8,809 bases of DNA, from the NCBI GenBank assembly GCA_013003415.1, contig JABDJR010000476.1, positions 1-8,809 of the forward strand, read 5' to 3'. Positions 1-6,437 of this stretch are shown one piece after another. A program made the position numbers and the translations under genes. This stretch comes from Candidatus Eiseniibacteriota bacterium. GTDB lineage: Bacteria > Eisenbacteria > RBG-16-71-46 > JABDJR01. The notes beneath the pieces are model-generated. The model was not told where the DNA came from. It saw only the letters and a list, made by a program, of their open reading frames with translations, and searched no databases. Position 1 is the first letter of the stretch. Each line of letters begins with the position of its first letter.

Positions 1-124
1 CATGTCGTATCGCGATATGAGTGGGGTACTCGAAATTGCAGAGAAGACGGTTAAGTCCCGTCTCTACACCGCAAGGAAACAGCTCGGTGAAATACTTCTT
101 AGGAAAGGTGTAACAAGCTCGTGA
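1..124 (+). CDS. ECF-type RNA polymerase sigma factor, C-terminal end (5' truncated by window)
   Basis: Only the last 40 codons are present, read in frame from base 2 to the TGA at 122-124. The peptide (beginning MSYRDMSGVLEIAEKTVKSR) is the region 4.2 helix-turn-helix of a sigma-70 family ECF factor: the Y-R-D-M-S-x-V-L-x-I-x-x-x-T-V-K-S-R-L-x-x-A-R pattern is the segment that reads the -35 promoter element, with the recognition helix around T-V-K-S-R. The gene therefore lies mostly upstream of the window. Its stop codon overlaps the GTG start of the next gene (GTGA, 121-124), the arrangement usual for a sigma factor translationally coupled to its anti-sigma. LuxR-type regulators have a similar HTH, but the S-R-L-Y-x-A-R-K tail and the following membrane protein favour ECF sigma. 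Confidence 0.88.
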   Translation, partial: MSYRDMSGVLEIAEKTVKSRLYTARKQLGEILLRKGVTSS

Positions 125-906
125 TCAGTGAAAAGGTACGCGAGCTCATCGACAGAAGCGTCGATGGAGAGACTTCAGCCGAAGAGTTGACCAAACTCAA
201 TAACATTCTCGCTGTCGACGAAGCCGCCCGTACCTACTACGAAGAGGTTTCACAGGTCGTCAATCTTTTAGAGGCGATTCCCGAGGGGACACCACCGGTC
301 GATCTCAAACACGAGATCATGAGTGCGATTCTGGACGATCGCACCACGGTGGTTCGGGATCGCAAGTGGTACGAGCCCATTCTCGAGGCATTTAGGCCAC
401 CCCGCCATCGTGCGGTCTTCTCCTTTGCGGGGGGCGCAGGCCTTGGGTTGTTCGCAGCCTGGATCATCTTGGGCGGGAATACGTGGACGGTTCCCGGTCA
501 AGATCGGGCTGCGGTTGGGACGATGAGTCCTCTGGTCGACACAAAGCTTTTAGAGACGGTAGATCGCTTCGAAGTTCCGGTGCAGGGCGGTAGTGCGGTT
601 GTCGAAACGAAGCAAGGGGAAGGGTTAGTGGCGGCGGAGGTTACTGTCCAATCCAGTTCCGAACTGGAGATTACTCTTGAGCTGAATCCAACCGAAACTC
701 AGGCCGTGGGGTACACCCACTTGGCTGAAGGTCAGGTTCCAAGTCACGTTGAGATCGAACTGAATCGCGTGAAGCTCACCCAAATTGGCGAAACCAAGGT
801 CCTGATCGTGCTGCGACCAATCACCACGGCGCCCGGCCACCTCGAAGTGACGGTGGAAGACGGCGACCGATCCCAACAAGGGAAGCTCAAAACTCCTCGT
901 AGTTGA
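121..906 (+). CDS. Single-pass membrane anti-sigma factor (putative)
   Basis: 261 aa. Residues 1-97 are a mostly helical, presumably cytoplasmic, sigma-binding region; residues about 98-118 (AVFSFAGGAGLGLFAAWIIL) form one transmembrane helix; residues 119-261 are an extracytoplasmic part rich in alternating beta-type sequence. The start is GTG at 121, overlapping the sigma stop by 4 nt, with an AGGAAAGG stretch about 12 nt upstream as a somewhat distant ribosome binding site. The early D-G-E-T-S-A-E-E-L-T-K-L-N-N motif and the D-E-A-A-R-T-Y-Y-E-E stretch resemble the N-termini of FecR-like and other anti-sigma proteins, which bind ECF sigma factors and hold them at the membrane. The protein has no cysteine, so it is not a zinc-binding (ZAS, HxxxCxxC) anti-sigma. 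The call rests mainly on topology and overlap with the sigma gene; the periplasmic domain is not recognised. Confidence 0.75.
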   Translation: MISEKVRELIDRSVDGETSAEELTKLNNILAVDEAARTYYEEVSQVVNLLEAIPEGTPPVDLKHEIMSAILDDRTTVVRDRKWYEPILEAFRPPRHRAVFSFAGGAGLGLFAAWIILGGNTWTVPGQDRAAVGTMSPLVDTKLLETVDRFEVPVQGGSAVVETKQGEGLVAAEVTVQSSSELEITLELNPTETQAVGYTHLAEGQVPSHVEIELNRVKLTQIGETKVLIVLRPITTAPGHLEVTVEDGDRSQQGKLKTPRS

Positions 907-912
907 CCTCAG

Positions 913-959
913 GGCAAGCCGGTTCGCACCTTCTCGGGCGACCGACTTTGGTTCTTGCC
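913..959 (+). other. Nested inverted repeat (possible structured RNA or weak terminator) in intergenic spacer
   Basis: GGCAAG (913-918) pairs perfectly with CTTGCC (954-959), and inside it CGGTTCGC (920-927) pairs with GCGACCG (938-944) with one bulged base. The element sits 6 nt after the anti-sigma stop codon and before the repeat-protein gene. There is no T-tract after it, so a classical intrinsic terminator is unlikely. It could be a 3'-end processing or stabilising structure, a Rho-dependent end, or chance. Confidence 0.35.
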
Positions 960-982
960 AACCTTTCGTGACTGTCTATGTA
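955..982 (+). promoter_or_regulatory. Candidate promoter for the nonapeptide-repeat gene
   Basis: TTGCCA (955-960), a 16-bp spacer and TATGTA (977-982) give a loose sigma-70 type match upstream of the repeat-protein gene. Transcription would start near 989, leaving a leader of about 40 nt before the start codon at 1032. The match is weak, and the -35 overlaps the right arm of the inverted repeat. An ECF-dependent promoter was looked for because of the neighbouring sigma gene: AAC at 960-962 and GTCTA at 974-978 are both present, but they are too close together for a normal ECF spacing. Confidence 0.25.
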
Positions 983-1021
983 TTTAGTACAGACACGGAT
1001 TTTCGCAGAACCGTCTGACTC

Positions 1022-1027
1022 AGGAGG
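1022..1027 (+). promoter_or_regulatory. Strong Shine-Dalgarno that fixes the repeat-protein start
   Basis: AGGAGG lies 4 nt before the ATG at 1032 and is the best ribosome binding site in the window. It excludes the earlier in-frame ATG at 978, which has no such site and would add 18 residues ahead of the lysine-rich start of the membrane anchor. Confidence 0.85.
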
Positions 1028-1031
1028 TAAC

Positions 1032-2333
1032 ATGGCAAAGAAGAATGTCCTATGGATCGTAGGTGTTCTCGCGGTTGGTGGGCTCGTTTATTTTAGTATG
1101 AGCGGCTTCCCCCCCGGTGACGACACTCAAGGGACCATTGGCGCAGCTCAAACCCACGACGACTCGCCTCTCTCCAAGGATGATGTAAAGCTTGCCGATC
1201 AGGAGTATCAAGACTTCCTGCAGGGCGACATCTTTGAAGCACTCGTCAACGACGAGTCTTTCCGAGAAGCAGTTAACAACGAAGGTTTCAAGCGTGCAAT
1301 GGCCGACCCCGGCTTCCAGAAAGCTCTCGCCGATCCCGGGTTCCAAATCGCTCTATCCGATCCTGGTTTTCAGCGTGCTCTAGCTGATCCTGGATTCCAG
1401 CGTGCACTTGCAGATCCCGGCTTTCAGCGAGCTCTAGCTGATCCCGGTTTCCACGTTGCTCTAGGTAACGAAGGTTTCAAAAAAGCGATGGCCGATCCCG
1501 GTTTCCACGTCGCTCTAGGTAACGAAGGCTTCAAGAGGGCACTCGCGGACCCTGGTTTCCAAGTCGCCATGAAAGATGGTGGTTTCCAACGCGCGCTTGC
1601 TGACCCGGGTTTCCACGTTGCTCTAGGTAACGAGGGTTTTAAAACGGCGATGGCCAACCCTGGCTTCCAAAAAGCTTTGGGTAACCCCGGTTTCCAACGC
1701 GCGCTTGCTGATCCTGGCTTCCACGTTGCCTTGGCAAACGAAGGCTTTAAAGTGGCGATGGAAAACGAAGGTTTCAAGGTTGCGATGCAAGATCCTGGTT
1801 TCCAGGTCGCCATGCAAGACCCTGGCTTCCAGGTTGCAATGGACAACCCTGGATTCCACGTTGCTCTTGGCAACGAAGGTTTCAAGAAGGCGCTGGCCAA
1901 TCCCGGATTCCAAAAAGCTTTGGGTAACGGAGGCTTTCAGAAAGCTCTTGGCAACCCCGGCTTCCAGAAAGTTCTCCGGAACCCTGGCTTCCAAAAAGTT
2001 CTAGGCAATCCTGGCTTCCACGTTGCCCTAGGTAACGAAGGCTTCAAGAAGGCTCTTGCTGATCCTGGCTTCCAGGTTGCCTTGGGCAATCCTGGTTTCC
2101 AGGTCGCTCTGGGTAACCCTGGCTTCCAAAAAGCTTTGGGTAACCCCGGTTTCCAACGCGCGCTTGCTGATCCTGGCTTCCAGGTTGCCTTAGGCAATGA
2201 GGGATTCAAAACGGCGATGGCCAACCCTGGCTTCCAACGCGCCTTAAGTAACCCTGGGTTCCAGCGTGCGCTGGGTAATCCTGGGTTCCAGAAGGCCTTG
2301 GCCGACGGCGGTATCCAGGTGCTGCGGCCTTAG
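1032..2333 (+). CDS. Membrane-anchored protein of 40 tandem nonapeptide repeats, family not recognised
   Basis: 433 aa. Residues 1-5 (M-A-K-K-N) are followed by one hydrophobic helix (about 6-23) with no clear signal-peptidase site, so the protein is probably an N-terminally anchored envelope protein with its bulk outside the cytoplasm. Residues 24-72 are a polar acidic linker whose end (Q-G-D-I-F-E-A-L-V) looks like a decayed repeat. Residues 73-432 are exactly 40 nonapeptides with no insertion or deletion, consensus [AG]-[DN]-P-G-F-Q-[KRV]-A-L; the first (NDESFREAV) and last (ADGGIQVLR) are degenerate caps, and the chain ends with one proline. Phe at position 5 is present in all but the last unit. 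[DN]-P-G-F suggests a turn or helix cap, and Q-x-A-L a short helix. RTX, pentapeptide, Sel1 and TPR repeats do not fit. The DP/NP helix caps recall STI1/DP domains of co-chaperones, but only loosely. Function unknown; an elongated envelope scaffold or binding rod is a guess. A terminator closes the gene. Confidence 0.9.
   Translation: MAKKNVLWIVGVLAVGGLVYFSMSGFPPGDDTQGTIGAAQTHDDSPLSKDDVKLADQEYQDFLQGDIFEALVNDESFREAVNNEGFKRAMADPGFQKALADPGFQIALSDPGFQRALADPGFQRALADPGFQRALADPGFHVALGNEGFKKAMADPGFHVALGNEGFKRALADPGFQVAMKDGGFQRALADPGFHVALGNEGFKTAMANPGFQKALGNPGFQRALADPGFHVALANEGFKVAMENEGFKVAMQDPGFQVAMQDPGFQVAMDNPGFHVALGNEGFKKALANPGFQKALGNGGFQKALGNPGFQKVLRNPGFQKVLGNPGFHVALGNEGFKKALADPGFQVALGNPGFQVALGNPGFQKALGNPGFQRALADPGFQVALGNEGFKTAMANPGFQRALSNPGFQRALGNPGFQKALADGGIQVLRP
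1656..1723 (+). repeat. 68-bp perfect direct duplication inside the repeat array, copy 1
   Basis: These 68 bases, covering parts of units 16-18, are identical to 2115-2182, including every third codon position. The offset of 459 bp is exactly 17 units. Other units encoding the same peptides differ by several synonymous changes, so this block looks like a recent gene-conversion or unequal-crossover event. Confidence 0.9.
2115..2182 (+). repeat. 68-bp perfect direct duplication inside the repeat array, copy 2
   Basis: Identical to 1656-1723, covering parts of units 33-35. Similarity continues imperfectly downstream: unit 36-37 (GNEGFKTAM then ANPGFQ) matches unit 15-16, with a shared ACGGCGATGGCCAACCCTGG core. 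Confidence 0.9.
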
Positions 2334-2372
2334 ATCAGGCTTCGGTCCGATCGTCGCTCTGTAGCGTAAAAT

Positions 2373-5300
2373 GTGAGATGCTGCGCCAGTCGCAGCATCT
2401 CCTTTTTATGGGGTAGGGGGTTTGCCATTCGTACGAGATCCGGAAGTCTTGTTCTTGCTCTCTTGTGTCTATTGGTATTGCCGTCTTTGGCCGGGGCTCA
2501 AATGGTGGCCATGGACACCGAACATCTGAAGGTCATCTATAACAAAACCACTCAGGCATCTTTGGCTGAGTACGTGGCTCGATGTTTTGAAGCGGCAATC
2601 CGATATCACGAAGAGCACTTTCACTACGAGTCGAAAGAACGCATCACCGTCATTTTGAGTGATATGGGCGATGCGGGAAACGCGGCGGCGGGGACGAACC
2701 CCCGCAATGCGGTCATGCTCACGATCTCGCCCATGCTCCTAGCCTATGAAACGTATCCTGCCGATGATCGAGTGTGGACGTTGGCAAACCATGAGTTGGT
2801 CCATATCGTTTCGTTGGACCAACCCGAGGGAAGCGACAACTTCTTTCGCACCCTCTTCTTCGGAAAGGTTACGGAGAAGAGCGAACACCCCCTCACCATC
2901 ATGTTTGGCTATCTCACCACGCCTCGAAATTCCAGTCCTCGCTGGTATCGCGAGGGAATTGCGGTGTTCATCGAGACGTGGATGGCTGGGGGGTACGGTC
3001 GGGGGCAGGGCCCTTACGACGAGATGGTGTTCCGTTCCAAAGTGCTTGATGACTCGCGCATTTACGATCCTTTAGGGCTTGCCTCTGAAGGCATGCATGT
3101 CGATTTCCAGATTGGCGTAAACGCTTACCTCTATGGAACGCGATTCATTACTTATCTTGCCTATGCCTACTCTCCCGAAAAAGTCATGGAGTGGGTCTCG
3201 CGCCGAGAGGGCAGCGCTAAGTACTACGCTTCTCAGTTCAAGAAAGTTTTTGGGAAGTCGCTCGACGATGTGTGGGCGGAGTGGATTGGGTTTGAACGCG
3301 AGTTTCAGGCCGATAACATTGAGCGCATTCGAACCTATCCCATCACTTCTTATCGAGACATCTCAGATAAGGGCCTAGGTTCGATGTCCCGTGGTTACTA
3401 CGACGCTGAAATTCGTGAGATTTATGCCGCGGTGAATTTCCCCGGAGAGGTCGGGCATATTGCTGCGATCTCGGTAGATACGGGATCCGTTCGGAAAATT
3501 AAAGATGTGAAGGGGCCTGCGCTTTTCACGGTTTGTTCTCTGGCATACGACCCCACCGAAAAGAAGCTGTTCTATACCACGGACAACTACGATTTTCGGG
3601 ATCTCATGATGCTGGATCCTCAGACGGGAAAGACCAAGCGTCTCTTTAAGGACGCCCGGATCGGGGATCTTGCTTTTTGTAAGGCGGACCGTTCCTTGTA
3701 CGGTATTCGTCACTTCAATGGTCGCACCACCTTAGTTCAGATTCCCTATCCTTATGAAGCTTGGACCGCCGTCTATTCGTGGCCTCACGAAGAAGTTGTC
3801 TATGACCTCGATGTTTCACCGGACGGTGAGCTGATTTCCACGGCCATGGGGGAGCCCGGGCGCCAAGTTCTTCAGGTTCTCAGTCTCACGGCCCTGCGTG
3901 GGGGAGATAAGACGCCGATCGCAGTGATGGAAGATTTCGGAAAACGAGTTCCCGCCAACTTTGTGTTCTCGGATGATGGGAAGTATCTCTACGGAAGCTC
4001 TTACTATACCGGTGCTTCGAATATTTTCCGCTACGAGGTTGCCACGGATAGCTTGGCTGCCTTGACCAATGCCGAGACCGGCTTCTTCCGACCGATTCCA
4101 ATGGATGGCGATTCGCTGATTGTGGCTCGCTACACGGGGGAAGGTTTCGTCCCGGCCATGATTGCCGAGGAGCAAATCTACGATGTGGAACCTATCGCTT
4201 TCTTAGGGAACGAGCTGGCAAAAACAAAACCTTCTATCCGGGAGTGGAGAAACACGCTGCTCTCAACCGTGACCATCGACTCGACAACCACCAGTGAGTC
4301 ACCCTACTCGGCTTTGGCCAATCTGAAAGTAGAGTCCATTTATCCGGTTGTCGAAGGATACAAGGACTATCCTGCCTACGGTCTTCGCTTCAATGTTTCT
4401 GACAACGTGTATATCCATCAGGTTGGGCTGACCGCTTCCTATTCGCCCAATACTCGAGTTCCAGACGATGAACGGCTTCACTTGAGTTTTGACTGGAAAC
4501 GCTACGACTGGAGTTTGCATTTCAAACACAACGATGCGGACTTTTACGATCTTGTTGGCCCAACCAAGACCAGTCGCAAGGGGTCTTCCTTAGGAATCGG
4601 CTACAAGCGGGTGTTGGTCAACGACTCACCGCGGCACATGGATCTAAACTTTGATGTAACCGGCTACACGAACTTGGAGCGCTTGCCCGATTACCAGAAC
4701 GTGCTTGTCTCCGACTCTTTTGACCAGCTTCTCACCGGCAGTGCAACCCTGAGCTATAGCAACACGCAGTTGTCCCTGGGAGCTGTCGATCAGGAGAAGG
4801 GTTACAAGTGGGTTCTCAACGCGTCATCGAACTATGTCAACGAGCGAGCCTTTCCCAGTACCTATGGCAGCTTGGATTTCGGCTTTCCCCTACCGGTCCA
4901 CCATAGTTCGCTTTGGTTCCGCAGTTCTGCCGGTTGGGGAGGGAGAGGTCGAGATCGTGAGGAACCCTTCGCCAACTTCTTCTTCGGCGGCTTTGGTAAC
5001 AACTATGTCGATCATGGATCGGCCAAGCGCTACCGGGAGGTCTACGCTTTCCCCGGAACCGAGCTCAACGAGATTGGCGGGACCAATTTCGGCCGGCTGC
5101 AGGCGGAACTCAATCTGCCTCCTATTCGATTCCGACGCTTTGGATTCACGTATCTGTATCTTACCTGGATACGGACATCTGTCTTTGGAACCGGAATTGT
5201 GACCAACATGGAAAACGATACCTATCGGCGCAGAGGCGGAGATTTGGGATCTCAGGTAGACTTTAGATTGACTCTGTTGAATCATTTGCGCATCACGGCT

Positions 5301-5378
5301 TCGGTGGGTTACGCGGCGGCGTTCGAGAAGGGCCGAAAAGCCACCGACGAGCTGATGTTCTCCGTAAAGATTCTGTAG
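2373..5378 (+). CDS. Secreted gluzincin metallopeptidase (peptidase MA-like) with beta-propeller and C-terminal outer-membrane barrel
   Basis: Up to 1001 aa (numbering from GTG 2373). A signal peptide (core LVLALLCLLVLPSLAGA, likely cut before Q43) is followed by a zinc peptidase domain with H140-E-L-V-H144 and, after 49 residues, W-Y-R-E194-G-I-A-V-F, the third-ligand motif of the peptidase MA-like/gluzincin group. Residues about 330-620 contain repeated blade-like stretches (Y-D-P-T-E-K-K-L-F-Y, L-D-V-S-P-D-G-E-L-I, F-S-D-D-G-K-Y-L-Y-G) typical of TolB/WD40-like propellers. Residues about 650-1001 are alternating amphipathic strands with aromatic ends and a G-G-F-G-N-N-Y segment, resembling an outer-membrane barrel, so the protease and propeller are probably carried at the outer membrane. 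Start: GTG 2373 has no ribosome site and lies on the terminator hairpin; ATT 2427, 6 nt after AGGGGG (2415-2420), would give an ideal signal peptide R-T-R-S-G-S-L. The coordinates keep the longest frame. Substrate unknown. Confidence 0.85.
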   Translation: MRCCASRSISFLWGRGFAIRTRSGSLVLALLCLLVLPSLAGAQMVAMDTEHLKVIYNKTTQASLAEYVARCFEAAIRYHEEHFHYESKERITVILSDMGDAGNAAAGTNPRNAVMLTISPMLLAYETYPADDRVWTLANHELVHIVSLDQPEGSDNFFRTLFFGKVTEKSEHPLTIMFGYLTTPRNSSPRWYREGIAVFIETWMAGGYGRGQGPYDEMVFRSKVLDDSRIYDPLGLASEGMHVDFQIGVNAYLYGTRFITYLAYAYSPEKVMEWVSRREGSAKYYASQFKKVFGKSLDDVWAEWIGFEREFQADNIERIRTYPITSYRDISDKGLGSMSRGYYDAEIREIYAAVNFPGEVGHIAAISVDTGSVRKIKDVKGPALFTVCSLAYDPTEKKLFYTTDNYDFRDLMMLDPQTGKTKRLFKDARIGDLAFCKADRSLYGIRHFNGRTTLVQIPYPYEAWTAVYSWPHEEVVYDLDVSPDGELISTAMGEPGRQVLQVLSLTALRGGDKTPIAVMEDFGKRVPANFVFSDDGKYLYGSSYYTGASNIFRYEVATDSLAALTNAETGFFRPIPMDGDSLIVARYTGEGFVPAMIAEEQIYDVEPIAFLGNELAKTKPSIREWRNTLLSTVTIDSTTTSESPYSALANLKVESIYPVVEGYKDYPAYGLRFNVSDNVYIHQVGLTASYSPNTRVPDDERLHLSFDWKRYDWSLHFKHNDADFYDLVGPTKTSRKGSSLGIGYKRVLVNDSPRHMDLNFDVTGYTNLERLPDYQNVLVSDSFDQLLTGSATLSYSNTQLSLGAVDQEKGYKWVLNASSNYVNERAFPSTYGSLDFGFPLPVHHSSLWFRSSAGWGGRGRDREEPFANFFFGGFGNNYVDHGSAKRYREVYAFPGTELNEIGGTNFGRLQAELNLPPIRFRRFGFTYLYLTWIRTSVFGTGIVTNMENDTYRRRGGDLGSQVDFRLTLLNHLRITASVGYAAAFEKGRKATDELMFSVKIL
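2375..2407 (+). terminator. Intrinsic terminator after the repeat-protein gene
   Basis: A perfect 11-bp stem, GAGATGCTGCG (2375-2385) and CGCAGCATCTC (2391-2401), with a 5-base loop CCAGT, is followed by C and then five Ts (2403-2407). It begins 41 nt after the repeat-protein stop codon and is a textbook Rho-independent terminator. It also overlaps the first codons of the longest possible reading frame of the next gene, which argues for a later start of that gene. Confidence 0.88.
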
Positions 5379-5406
5379 CGCGGGCACTTTTTCCTCTGAG
5401 ATCTCT

Positions 5407-6414
5407 GTGAACCTATTCGTTGCCATTCCAATAGGCCTCCTTCCGGTATTTCTTTTTCTGGCCGGCGGGATGTGGATGGACGGTTATAAGCTGGTTCACT
5501 TTAGGTCCATCCTTAAGGCCATCATTGTCGGGGGTGGAGCCGCCGCGGTGATTATGATTGTTCACATCTCCCTCCTTCGCTACGGGGGCGTGTCCCTCAT
5601 GACCCTCATCCGCTACATCGCCCCAGTCTCTGAAGAGCTGGTAAAGGCGGCGCCGGTTGTCTACCTCATCCGAAGCCACAAGGTGGGTTTCGTCGTGGAT
5701 GCGGCGATTTTAGGCTTTGCGGTCGGGGCAGGGTTCGCCTTCGTCGAGAACATCTACTACCTGAATCAACTTGAAGGAGCCGGCTTGGCCACTTGGGTGG
5801 CCCGAGGCTTCGGTACCGCGGTGATGCACGGTTCCACCACGGCCATGTTTGCCATCATCAGCAAGGGAATGTCAGATCGGCACAACAGTTTGAGTCCAGT
5901 GTACTTTCTGCCTGGGCTTTTGTTAGCAATGCTGATTCATTTCCTTTTCAATCAGGTTTTCATCAGCGTTCTTGCCATTGCGTTTCTGCAGGCGGCGTTT
6001 CTTCCTCCGCTCCTTCTGGCTGTGTTTGCCAGGAGTGAGAAAGCGACGCGAGACTGGCTGGGAATGGGTTTCGACACCGACGCGGAGCTTCTGGAACTGC
6101 TTCATTCCGGGGAGTTCACTGATACGCGAGTAGGGCGCTATCTGACCTCGCTCAGAAAGCAATTCCCTGGAGCCATTGTGGCCGACATGTTGTGTCTTAT
6201 CGAAATCAACTTGGAACTTTCCATGCGCGCGAAAGGCATTCTCATGGCGAGAGAAGCCGGGATTGATATGAAGCCTGATGAGCGCGTGAAAGCCAATCTG
6301 AAAGAGTTAGAGTTTCTAGAGAAAGCGATTGGAAAAACAGGTCAGCTTGCAATCGCACCGTTCATCCGTAGAAGCCGACGTGATCTTTGGCAGCTATATA
6401 TGCTGAGCAAGTAA
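5407..6414 (+). CDS. PrsW-family intramembrane metalloprotease
   Basis: 335 aa with several membrane helices in residues 1-208. The family signature is complete: E76-E77-x-x-K80 after a hydrophobic stretch (S-E-E-L-V-K-A-A-P), G-A-G-F-A-F-V-E114-N115, H141-G-S-T-T-A-M-F-A, and H178-F-L-F-N182. These acidic and histidine residues form the membrane-embedded active site of PrsW and the related CPBP/Rce1 proteases. Bacillus PrsW makes the first cut in the anti-sigma factor RsiW. Residues 209-335 form an extra charged, probably cytoplasmic, helical tail that ends R-R-S-R-R-D-L-W-Q-L. The start is GTG 5407 with only a weak upstream TGAG; the gap to the preceding peptidase gene is 28 nt with no terminator seen, so the two are likely cotranscribed. 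The upstream anti-sigma (121-906) is an attractive candidate substrate, but that is inference. Confidence 0.92.
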   Translation: MNLFVAIPIGLLPVFLFLAGGMWMDGYKLVHFRSILKAIIVGGGAAAVIMIVHISLLRYGGVSLMTLIRYIAPVSEELVKAAPVVYLIRSHKVGFVVDAAILGFAVGAGFAFVENIYYLNQLEGAGLATWVARGFGTAVMHGSTTAMFAIISKGMSDRHNSLSPVYFLPGLLLAMLIHFLFNQVFISVLAIAFLQAAFLPPLLLAVFARSEKATRDWLGMGFDTDAELLELLHSGEFTDTRVGRYLTSLRKQFPGAIVADMLCLIEINLELSMRAKGILMAREAGIDMKPDERVKANLKELEFLEKAIGKTGQLAIAPFIRRSRRDLWQLYMLSK

Positions 6415-6437
6415 CCGCTCCCTAGTGCCCGCGAAAG

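Larger units (their letters stand above)
1248..2327 (+). repeat. 27-bp coding tandem repeat, 40 units
   Basis: Forty consecutive 27-bp units in perfect codon register, each encoding one nonapeptide built round a G-G-[CTA]-T-T-[CT] (Gly-Phe) core. Units differ mostly at third codon positions and at positions 1, 3, 6 and 7 of the peptide, so the array is old enough to have diverged at DNA level while the peptide pattern was kept. There are no spacers, so this is not a CRISPR array. Confidence 0.95.

Noticed and set aside
960..978. ECF-type promoter (AAC ... GTCTA) for autoregulation by the upstream sigma
   Set aside because: The two elements are only 14 bp apart start to start, shorter than the usual ECF spacing, and the -35 lacks the flanking GGA.
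1424..2224. Long antisense open frames with their own repeats (W-K-P-G pattern) opposite the nonapeptide array
   Set aside because: A 27-bp coding repeat without stops on one strand automatically gives periodic open frames on the other. They have no start signals and shadow the strong sense gene with its AGGAGG site.
1248..2327. CRISPR-like regular repeats
   Set aside because: The period is 27 bp with no unique spacers, and the units are in codon register inside one gene.
4890..5426. 178-residue antisense open frame opposite the barrel domain
   Set aside because: No recognisable domain or ribosome site, and the sense frame has clear protein features throughout.
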